Shown here: piece after piece, positions 46,013 through 58,000 of the stretch | Layout of the letters: each line of letters starts with the position of its first letter | Position numbering within the stretch: position 1 is the stretch's first letter | From: Microvelia longipes | Taxonomy: Eukaryota; Arthropoda; Insecta; Hemiptera; Veliidae | Direction: 5' to 3' | Assembly (NCBI GenBank): GCA_018340805.1 | Contig: JACMZG010001863.1 | Coordinates: forward strand, 56,030,608-56,094,607 | Length of the DNA stretch: 64,000 nucleotides | Position numbers and translations under genes: made by a program | Notes under the pieces: generated by a model | Told to the model about the DNA's origin: nothing | Database searches by the model: none | Seen by the model: only the letters and a program-made list of their open reading frames with translations

Positions 46013-49000
46013 CTTTATATAAACTACTATAGCGGGTCCTAAATGAGGAAAAGTTTGGATTCGGTTACCGAAAGCTGCTAAAAATCAGCGCTGCGACGGA
46101 CATGTGTGGATTACTCATGAACTAACACTGAAAGCTTTCTAAAAATTACCGATTATATTTTTAAACTTTAAATTTATGTAAACCATGGCAACTATTGGTT
46201 ATGACTATATGGATATGGTTATGACTTTATGCATTTATTGTAAAAATAAAATTATTTCTTAAATGCAATTATTTCTTATGCAATAATGGTTCGCCATTGT
46301 CATGTTCTGTATTACAAAAATTCAGAAACTAATCGTAAAAAAAGTTAATCAAACATCAACACAACGCTACTGATGGCTGGTAAGTTTACATTTTATTTAA
46401 TTATTTAATAATTAAATCCATATAATCCAGGTAATCACATGTGGGCGTCTAAATTTAAAAAACGTAAAATGTTTTTTTTAAATAGTTTTAGGCTGCAAAA
46501 TGCCAAACTCTATCTTTTAGAACGTGAATAATTTAGCCACTAATGTTCACCTGATTAAATCGGTTAAATTATTAAAATGTAAACTTATTTGCTATCAGAA
46601 GGGTTCAGTAAAAGTTTAAAGACGACAAAGACCGCGCAAAGCGCTTCCGCTACTTAGAAGTATGACTAGAAAGTATAAAAAGTTAATTTCAAATAGAATG
46701 TAGGAAAAAAGCGGGAAATTAAGCCACGCCTACTAAGTTAAAAAGTAGGTCTGCCGCGGCGCTAGCGTCGATCGGAATCCAAATTTTCCCACTATTGAGT
46801 CGACAGTCTTGCAGTTTATGTATCTATAGTCTCTGGCCTAAACCAAGCTAATTTAGGATCTATTACGAGTACCTGATATTGCACTGACTCGGAACCACCG
46901 GCTTAACGTCCTTTTCGAAGGACGGCACGTGAAAGGATTTGCATCCCTCACATAAAACATCTAGAGGCCCCGACTGGGATCGAACCCTGACTGTCTAGGT
47001 GGAAGGACCACATGCTAACCACTTCACCACCTGGACCTGCATGACTCAAACATAGAGGAGGTTTGAGGATCCAAAAAGAGCTGTTTCCATGCAAGTTAAT
47101 AGGCCGGGATAAATGTTTCCCATAAAGTCTATTGACAATTTTTCTTACACATGACTTTACATAATGATTTCCATCCTCCTTATAGAGGGAACAAAAAAAA
47201 CATTTAATGTCAAATCTTCCATAGAACAAGACAATATCACTATCAACTGAATGATAATTAACACGAAATGAGTAATTAATACAGTTTGTTTATTTTGATA
47301 AGAAATATTCATGTGAAAGCAAAGTAAACAATTAAGAAACTCGATTAGTCCGGGGTTCGCAGCCTGGGCTATGCTCTTAGATTATATGAATAGCATTTGT
47401 ATTAAAAAAGATTTCGCCAACTTTAATTGATACTTAGAGGATAGTAGACGCAATCCACAGGTGGTTAGAGGTGGTCCCCGCAGGGAGAATACCCTGTTGG
47501 GCTGAAAGGCCCATCAACGGGAATTTTATTTTTATTTTATTTTTTTATAGAGGGAAGAAAACAAAACATGTAATGTCAAATCTTCCATAGGACAAAACAC
47601 TACAACTATCAACTGAATGATAATTAACACCAAAACAGTAATTAATACAGTTTGTTTATTTTGATAAGAAAGATTCATGTGAAAGCAAAACAGACAATTA
47701 AACTTTTCCATCTCTGAGCTGGAATATGGAAAAATTTTACAGCGGAAAACTCCGCTCTACTCCAGAGTCATTAACACATATCTCAGTTTTTTTATATCTA
47801 TAAATATGTCAAGGAAAACATACATGTATGTCATCCTATAACTGGGTATAACTTATAAGTGTTCTGATCATATTGAGGGATTTAAGTAAAGTTAAAAATA
47901 GATGAGAAGACTTTTGATAATCAGAGGAAACTAATAGGAAAGCGATAAATAAAATGGAAATAGACTTTTCACCAGATAACCCTCTATATGAGAGGCTGGG
48001 TTGAGGGCCTGATACTTTTAATAGTCTGATAAAGTTTTAAATTATATCAGTAGGACATCGTCAGCGAATTTCATTACATATTTGACTGCCCTGGCAAAAC
48101 CCTCACAAACCTGGAGGGTCAAGTCCGAGAATAATTAATTAGTTTCTGTTAGTTTAAATTCTGTTGGCTCTATTTTTATTTATACCATTCGTATAATTAA
48201 TTTTTTGCTGTGATATATTGGGCACATTGCTTGCTTTTACATGTAAATATAAAGTCAATCTTGGAGTTTGATCAATCGATTACTCTCGAGGGGGTTGATC
48301 AGTTATTCAATAAATTTCCTGAGCGTGGCACAAATCAGATAAAACTAAAATCATTTACTTAATTTGCTGAGCATGTGTACAAATTTGCCGAGTAAGTGTA
48401 CAAATTTTTGCCTTAACGATAGACAGTGACGTAGCAATTTGAGGAGTTGTGCTGACAGCAAAGCCTTATATTTCTACACTATTCATCTTTAACAGCTAAA
48501 AGATTCTATCAAAAAAGTATAGTTGCTGGTTGCTGCATCTATGCATATTCCTTGGTTGTATAAATACAAATAAAATAAAGCTCATTAGACTCAATCTGTC
48601 CGACACTTCAAATGAGTTCCACTGTTTTTATCTAATTTAATACAAATTTGGTTCACTCTTCAATTGTTTAATTGAAAACAAACAACCCCTCATTTTCATC
48701 AGGGTTGTTTAACCCTGATGAAAATGAGAAACGCTTAAGGCCGAAATTGTATAAAATACGATTTCGGTCCTCCGTAAAGTATCTTCTTTTAAGAGTTGAA
48801 ACGCTTTGAAGTAGTAATAGTAATACTAACACTCCATATAGACCCTAGGTGCTCATCAGGTATAATCTCTGCGGAGATAGTCTCATCTGTTAATGTCAAC
48901 CGTTTAAAGTATAATTTGAAGTTGGTGTTAGTTAAATTGAACAATAATCTAATATAAACTGATAGCGTGACCAGGTATGCGAACCTGTATTAACCGACCC

Positions 49001-52000
49001 CGTCAAAGTTTAGAATACTAACGCTTTAATAGTTTCGACAACGAAGACAGCTAGCATGAGTGTTCATATTATCAAGCAAATAAAATAATTCATGTTTGTA
49101 GGCTTCATTTGCTAAAAAGAAAGCATTCAAATTGTGATGGTTAAAGGAAAGAGAGGTTTTAAAAGTAGAGAGAAAGAGAGGTTTTAAAAGTAGAGAGTAA
49201 GAGAGGTTTGGAAAGTAGATAGGAAGAGAGGTTTGGAAAGTAGAGAAGAAGAGAGGTTTTAAAAGTAGAGAGTAAGAGAGGTTTGGAAAGTATAGAGAAA
49301 GAGAGGTTTGGAAAGTAGAGAGGCAGAGAGGTTTGGAAAGTAGAGAGGAAGAGAGGTTTTAAAAATAGAGAGTAAGAGGTTTGGAAGTAGAGAGTAAGAG
49401 AGGTTGGAAAGTAGAGAGGAAGAGAGGTTTTAAAAGTAGAGAGTAAGAGAGGTTTGGAAAGTATAGAGAAAGAGAGGTTTTAAAAGTAGAGAGTAAGAGA
49501 GTTTGGAAAGTATAGAGAAAGAGAGGTTGGAAAGTAGAAGGCAGAGAGGTTTGAAAGTAGAGAGTAAGAGAGTTTGAAAGTAGAGAGGAAGAGAGGTTTT
49601 AAAGTAGAGAGTAGAGAGGTTTGGAAAGTATAGAGAAGAGAGGTTTGGAAAGTAGAGAGGCAGAGAGGTTTGGAAAGTAGAGAGGAAGAGAGGTTTGGAA
49701 AGTAGAGAGTTTTAAAAGTAGAGGTTTGGAAAGTAGAGAGTAAGAGAGGTTTGGAAAGTAGAGAGGAAGAGAGGTTTTAAAGTAGAGAGTAAGAGAGGTT
49801 TGGAAAGTATAGAGAAAGAGAGGTTGGAAGATAGTAGAGTAAGATAGGTTTTAAAAGTAGAGAGTAAGAGAGGTTTGGAAAGTATAGAGAAAGAGAGGTT
49901 TGAAAGTAGAGAGGAAGAGAGGTTTGGAAAGTATAGAGTAAGATAGGTTTTAAAAGTAGAGAGTAAGAGAGGTTTGGAAAGTATAGAGAAAGAGAGGTTT
50001 GGAAAGTAGAGAGGAAGAGAGGTTTGGAAAGTATAGAGTAAGATAGGTTTTAAAAGTAGAGAGTGAGAGAGGTTTGGAAAGTAGAGAGGAAGAGAGGTTT
50101 TAAAAGTAGAGAGTAAGAGAGAAAGTAGTGGGGTAGACAAGAGAAACCCTCCCCCCCCCCCTATCCTAGTCAATATTTTGCCATCCAGATAATGTGGTCC
50201 TTTAAGTCATTTATATTTTAGGCACTTTTGCACTATTTCGACTAGAGCATATAAAAACCAGCGATGATGCATAATTCCCAATCAAATAAACACATAGAAA
50301 TTCGTCGATAAAGCAAAAACAAGAAAACAAACATAATTAAAATTAAATTAAAAATAATAACATTCTTCTATTTAAATTCTTAGAAGGAAAAAGAGCGAAA
50401 TAAACAAAAATTTAATTAAGGTCAAAATATTGGCACCCTATTCAATGATTTTATAATGTTAACTGATGCGTTAGTTTTGAATTTAAATTCGATTTTATAT
50501 CAGAAAATTCACACCGAAACGCCTCGAGATAATGGAGAAGCAGTTGCGTTAGTTTTGTCTGTTTAGGACGGAAAGTTACAGTGGATGCTGTTGTCGTTTG
50601 TTTAATGAAAATCTATTAAAATCAAATTTTCCTCGATGTTGAAGCGACCGTGAAATAAATAGGAAAATTATCGAAGAATTTAAACGACTGTAAGTATCTG
50701 TTACAAATGACTTCAGCAGTTAAATGGATGAAAAAACAGCTACAGATGAAGATAACACTGTGAAGGAATTGTTATCTATGCAACGAGAAAAAGTTTCTCC
50801 TTAGGCAAAGCTGAAGAAGCTCTCGAGATTGATAGGCTGGGGGAGATTACTAGTTTGGCTCCGTTACCTATTCAATTTCATCTACGACTTTTCAACTAAT
50901 ACAAACAGATATTTAAAAGATATAGGAAGATATTGTAAAATTTCATTTATGTGACAAAGAAAACGAGTTTTATAATTGATAATAATAATATTAATTACAC
51001 GACTTGGTGGGGGGGGGGAGAAAGTTTTATTACTCGAAGACGAGTTGTAGTGTAAGAGAAATGTTTCTATATAACCCGGCCGTAAGGCCGAAGGATTTAA
51101 AATAGTAAGCTCCCGAGGCTTGCTGGGGGAGTTAACTACGGTTATGGCAACTGAGGCAAAACCGAGTGAGCCGATGTAAGCCAAGAGTAGAAATCTTCCC
51201 TCCCAATTTGTGTATTTTATGTTTTATTTACGGCTTATACTTATAATGATAACTATTTTGTTTGTTCAAAAAAATAAGATAATATAAATAATTAATGGAA
51301 GCAGTGACTTTATATAAAAAATATTTACAATGGTAATTCATAATAATGAATCAAATTTACTAAAGAGCCGTGCCCTTGGTCGAGGTCAATAAAACGTCAG
51401 TATTTATTGACACTTGTCGTCGTTTTGAAATAACAATAGTAAGTCTGGTGAAACTCTGTTTAGTATTGTAGGTGCTACACATGTCCAGTAAGTCTGTGCT
51501 GTACTTGTCCTAGTCCTAGGTGTTAGATAGAGATTGCTTATATAAATTATCGGCAACATATGATTACACTTAGATAACGGTTACCACTACCACCTAAAAT
51601 TGATCCTACAGGGATTATCTCTAATTATAATAATGATAATAATTATCATTATATTTGTATATAATTTTTATGTACAAATATAAGAGTATAAAACATTCTG
51701 CAGAAAAGAGGAGGAGACGACACATGAACTGCTATACAAAGTGCGGAGTTGAGAGGACAAGTTCCGAGGTACCCCGTACCCGTAACATGGCATTGATTGC
51801 TCATAACATGGCAATGGAATCATACAACTAAGATTATATATATATTCATACAGATAAGATTAATCAAAGGTCTGATTTATTTAAATCTATGTTAAGTCGT
51901 TAAAGGAAGAATGCGATATCCTTCTCATTTCCTAGTAAAATAAATAGCATTTACTGATTGAGGGAAGGAGACTTTATATAAAACACTCCACGCAAGGAGT

Positions 52001-55000
52001 TGATGAACCGTCATTATTTCAAAACATCAGGATAACTAAACCCTCTTAAACCCTAAGTTTAAGTCATAAGTTAACTCATGACTTAGTCCTAGGTTTAAAT
52101 CAGGCTTTAAGTCATCATGACAACATATAGACGAGCGAAACTAGCTCGCAGTTATAACATCCTAAATATTTGACCAATAATTTATAATAAGGTCGAGTGC
52201 TACGAGACCGAAGTAATACGAATTACTTATTCGTATTACTTCGGTCTCGTAGCACTAAGCTGTGGATAATCATAAAATTCTAAGGACGAACGATGCAAGT
52301 CCGAGGTACACCATACCCGATTTTTTACAATAAAAACCAATCAGTTATTTTATGTCATTAGAAGAGAAAGATTTGTAGGTCAGCAAGGTACAAAGAAAAT
52401 ATTCCTGACTCTTTTTATGATAACCTTTATTAGTTGCACCTCAGCAAACAATTTACATTTGTCTGATTCGTCTTAGCCTCGTCAGTCAAATTATAAATTT
52501 TTAGCCAGGTTTCTGCAGTAAATTCGTTTGCTCTGCCTTCACCATTAAATTATCAGATAAAAATGGCCACTTTGCCAAAAACCAGTTTTCTTCAAATTAA
52601 TGAGCACTACGTACCAATATTTAATATTGCAAAAACAAGAACTATAACAGTTCTTAACTAGTCTAGCGTAATATCCTTCACACATAAAATAAATACCAAT
52701 TAACTCTAAATTGTAGAGAATTAATATCGTTAAGATAATCACTATTCCTCATTTAAATGAAAATGTGATGTATTTGCATTTGAAATTCGAATCTCTGATT
52801 AATGAATTGGTTGGTCCTCTTGATTGTTTAGACCAAGAGCCCAGGGGTGTTTTGTTAATGAAAAGTGTAATGGCTGGAATCGGTCTCAAGTTTTCGTAAA
52901 TACCTGCCTGAACAAGGATCTGCAATTCTGCAGACTCGTATCGGATGGGTGTCCCAGGCAGAACGCACTTTAGGGGTCAAAGGTTCTGCCTGGGACACCC
53001 ATCCGATACGAGTCAGTAGAACTGCAAGAATTGCAGATCCTTGTTCAGGAAGGTATTTACGAAAAATTGAGACCGGTTCCAGCCATTACACTGTTTGTTA
53101 ACTTGGGGTAAATTTGACCCCTAAAGTGCGTTCTGCCTGGGGACACCCATCCGATACGAGTCGGCAGAATTGCAGATCCTTGTTCAGGAAGGTATTTACG
53201 AAAAATTGAGACCGGTTCCAGCCATTACACTTTTTATTTACAAAACACCCCTGAGCTCTTGGTCTAGTTGTTCCGAAGTCCTCTTGTCTGTTATTTGTAA
53301 TGTTAACCTTACAACCCTAAGCTATACTAAATCCTTAACACATAGACGTATACAGGGACTTGTCCGTATAATTTACTACAACATTATACAAAACAAATCT
53401 TCCAAAACGTCTTTAGATCAAGCTGAAATTTTTTTACGTATGTACTAGCATATACTCTTAACAGAAATTATAGAGTTACATTTCATTATCAGATTTAGTT
53501 TAAGTGTTATTGATTGACCTATATAACATAGTGTAATCAAATCCTGTTTTTTTTTAAAAATATAATTTATAAAAAAAGTGGCAGTAATAATATGACGAAC
53601 TAATATAGGACAACAAAAAGAATCTTGTATAAAGGGGATGACGCACTAAGTCGATTTGCCATTCAAAGAAGTGACCCCATCAAAAAATGTTTTTTCGAAG
53701 AAGAATTCTTCGAAAAAACGACGTGTTTTGTGTGAAGAATTCAACACGAAACACGTCAAAAACCAACTGCACATGCTTGGTACAAACTGCGCATGCTTAC
53801 AATTCTTATAACAGCGCAGGTCTTAGAGGCATTTTAGAGGCAAACTTACCTCTCAGTGGTTTCCTCTATTGTTTATTGCTTGAGAAGGTTATAAACACAC
53901 TTAAATTATCACAGTATAGTCCAAATTTAAAATTAAATAAGCACAAATGATTAAAACAAGCACATCGAATGTAATAATCACAGGAAGGGGTTCGAGGTAC
54001 CTCGGAACTTTTTCTCAAAACACGGATGCGCTGTGCCCATCCTCCCTCCTTTAGTCTCACTTCGCTCGTCTTCAGATTATACAATTCGCCAAATTTATAC
54101 TCCAACACGTCTTTGGACTAGTTTCGCTCGTCCGTATTTCCGTATTAACGGTCACCCATCCAGGCACTGACCTCACTCGATGATACTTAACTTTTATGGT
54201 CCAAAAAAACCATAGACATATTTGCCGTAAAAGGATACACAAATACCAAACCTCAGCTTAATTTGATTATTTTCTGATATTCTACAATTTAAAAAAAACT
54301 TACTCAAGTCTTTCGATACAAATAAACTAATGCTGGTAATTTGATGAAACTTGGCCCATATGTTGATATTTTATATGAATATTTGCGTGCCAACAGATCT
54401 CAAATGAAGATTTAGGTCTTCCGGTGGTGACCGCGTCAATGTAGATGAAGAATCCGACGTTTCGCTTCCACTTTGGGAGGCATCTTCAGGGATGTAGGAC
54501 ATCATGAATAGGGCCTCCGTCGTCTCCGTCTTTAGTTCAGTTTTGTAGAGCATTGTGTTTCTATCCACGATGTCCAACATCCCTGAAGATGCCTCCCTCA
54601 CTGGAAGCGAAACGTCGGATTCTTCATCTGCATTGATGCGGTTACCACCGGAAGACCTAAATCTTAATTACATTAATCGCGGACGCGATTAATCGAGATT
54701 TTTGCTGAGTCATTATTGCAAGTTAATGATGGCATAAAAGCATATCTTCCGGATTACACAACTAGACCTAAATGTTGATTTTTGTACCAAGTTTCAAATC
54801 TCTAGCATAAATACACCGGTACATACGATGATAACAGACACACACACATACATACATACAACTTTGTGAAAACCACTCAGGAGGGCTTGAAAACAACTTA
54901 AACAGATAATTCCGGTTTCGGATTTTATGCCAACACAATATTTTTCCTATATACCTACGGTAAATAAGGAATAATTAAAATATAGAGAAGCTTTTTGAAC

Positions 55001-58000
55001 GAACCTGTGTTGAAGTGGATGGTTTGGCTTGTCGAGGAGGATCTTTTATATCTTGCTTTATTCTGATATCAGCTGGTTTTTCATTTTCTTTGTTTTCAGC
55101 TAACTTGGAGCCTGGCAAGTCCTTATCAATTTCACAAGGCATCTTGGAAGAAGTACCCGGTCGTCTAATGCAACTGCTGCAGAATATATCTTGGTCCAGA
55201 TTTATTTTACCACATGGTTCACATTTCCAACCTGAAAAATCATAATAGTAATAAGATCTAATACTTGGGGCGCCTCGGCTTATTACCGAATTAAAACTTG
55301 AAATATTGAAGATTTAGGTTTTTCGGTGGCGACCGCGTCAATGTAAATGAAGAATCCGACGTTTCGCTTCCACTGTGGGAGGCATCTTCAGGGGTGTAGG
55401 ACATCATGGAATGCTCTACAAAACTGAACTGAACTGTTTAGTTTTTTCGAGCATTCCACAGCGAATCCAAAGCGAAACGTCGGATTCTTCATCTACATTG
55501 ACGCGGTCACCATCGGAAGACCTAAATCTTCACGACAATAACCACGGAAGCTTACGCAGTTTATTATGGAATATTGTAAAACTTAATTTTGTATCTAACC
55601 ATTTTTTGTAAAAAAAAAAAAATAATAAAAGGCTCATTATTATTATACTTTGGGGGGATAATCGTCTTTTATTAACCATTATTTATCAAGCAAATGATAG
55701 GAGTTGGTCGTATCGATTAGCACTCTTCCCCAAGAGCTTTTGGCACCCTATTGGGGGAAGTACCCTGAATTTTTTTTAAATTTATTTTCCATATTTACAT
55801 TACATTTATTGATGCAGCATGAACATGAACATATTATTTGTATTAAACACAAAGGTTAATTAAATAAACAACTTAAGACTAAATATTTGTGAACCATCGA
55901 CTTCACCGTCAATCAAAAACTGGTGACCATTCTGCTGCTGTGATAAATTACAGGAATCTTTCCACTTTTAAGGCAGAGAGCCCTGTGTTGTAGAATGATT
56001 ATCTGTGTAATTATTTTACTTTACAAAACATAGTCCTAAACATCTGTTCAAACTATGAATACAAATCTATATACCTTGCATTTTATTGTCATATGATTTA
56101 TTTGTGTGAACTAATTAAAAATTAATGTTATTAGCTTTATTAATTTTTATAAACGAAATGCATTACGTTTTCTCTTGATGTCAGAGGACAACCTGATGTC
56201 AAGGAAATTAGTATTCATGATAGAAAAAATTGTTTAAATATTTTTCCGAACAAATGTTTTTGTCCCAAAATAGAACTAGTCGAAACAACAAAGTATTTAG
56301 GAATTCATATTGATGCTTTCCTCAAGTGGAAACAACATATACATGAATTACAAAGACGATTAAGGCAAACAATATACATAATGCTTAGAGCTAGAGGTTT
56401 TCTTACTGTGGATCAGAGGCGCACTTTGTACTACGCTATAGCGGACTCAATTTTAAGATACAGGGAAAAATGAGATTAATTGTAAAGTATTATGTATTGT
56501 CAGTACGTATTTTTGCTATTGATCATGTATTTAAGTTTTTATAAAGGAGACTTTTAAAAAATTATCATTGTTCTAATGCAGGCCTGGACAAACTACGGCC
56601 CGCGGGCCACATGCGGCCCGCGGAGCATTTTTATGTGGCCCGCGGGCAAAATTAAAATGTTTGGAAAAAAGATAAAATAAAAAAAATATAAGCAAATAAA
56701 TTATTTAATTCAAAATTATTATGAAAAGTTAGATACAAAAATAAGGAAATAATGGATTGCTACTTTAACTTTAAAGTTTAGAGAAACAAAAGCTAGTGAG
56801 ATAAGAAACAATTACATAAAGAGCGGCCGCCTTTCATATCAATTCTCATTGTCGGATTTGGTGAGTTCTAATAATTTTAGTGAATTTTTATTTCTGTGAA
56901 TTGCCGAAAAGGAGTTGATAAAATACAATCCCTTTGATCTTATATTTCATAGGAATACTTTTCAAAATTATTTTTACACCTAGTATTCTAGCAAAATTTG
57001 TCTTCAGTTATATTTCAAGATCTGACGAAGATACTCCGTTTTGTTTTTTCCGTTTTGTGCTAAAGTTTCCCAATTCCTATTCTTTGAGAATAAATTTGAC
57101 TGATAAAATTGAACTGCAATTTGTCGCGGGTTTAGCATACTTTAAAATTTAAGGAATGCGGCCCGCGACTGGCTGTAAAAAGACTAAGCGGCCCTTTGCT
57201 AGAAAAGTTTGCCCAGGCCTGTTCTAATGGATATTTTTTTTAAATTAAGTTAAACTCACTGAACGATCGTCAGTGAGTTCTAACATTTCAGAAGATTGGG
57301 ACTGAGCTTATATTTGTTTGCATGTTTATTTTGTACGTATCGAAATAACTGCCGTGAAATTGGCCGATTTTGATAAAATTTGGTATACATGTAGAATTAA
57401 GTATGAGTCAGAGCTGCTTAGTTTTTGGTCACATTCCAACGATAATTTCAACCATTATAGGTGGATCAACTGAATACAAACATTTGAGTGAAGCAATCGT
57501 GTATGTGAGCGTTCTATTGTTTTAAAGCTCCTATAAAATAGAAATAATTCTGACGCGGTGGTCCGCATGTCGGACGAATTTCCTTTGAATGCGTGTTTCC
57601 GTGCTTAACAACAATCCTGGTTGGAATGATAGTTTTTTATAGTTTTTTACATTATATAAGTTTACAACTACTAAATTAATAATTCTGGCGCTGTGGTTCG
57701 CTGTCCTTTTCTTTCCACCTGTCCTTTTCCGCTGTCCAGCAGCTTTTCTGATTGGTCAATCCCCAAAATGCTTATCACCTCGGGGATTTTTAAGCTAAGC
57801 GATGGACTGTAGTGCTCAAGTTATTTAAACCAAATTGAAATTTTTGATAAATCAACTATACAGTTAAATTCTCTATTAAGGTCAAAGAGATAAGATTTAA
57901 TTTAGTAGATTTAATTCAGTTTTAGATTTCTCAGCAAATATAGCACTGGCGTAACTAACTATTAATACTAAATAGATCTATGAAAATGGGTTACAACAAA

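Noticed and set aside
46966..47037. A 72-nt tRNA-like sequence with a B box (possible anticodon CCT)
   Set aside because: Stems are only partly paired and a SINE body follows directly, so it is a SINE head rather than a working tRNA gene.
46948..47229. 93-codon minus ORF
   Set aside because: Its second half is the SINE B head; no domain in the rest.
49712..50173. 153-codon minus ORF rich in Leu/Ser/Phe
   Set aside because: Antisense reading of the 25-bp polypurine satellite.
56934..57152. 72-codon plus ORF inside the hAT element
   Set aside because: No BED finger or hAT dimerisation motif; likely a chance frame in a non-autonomous copy.
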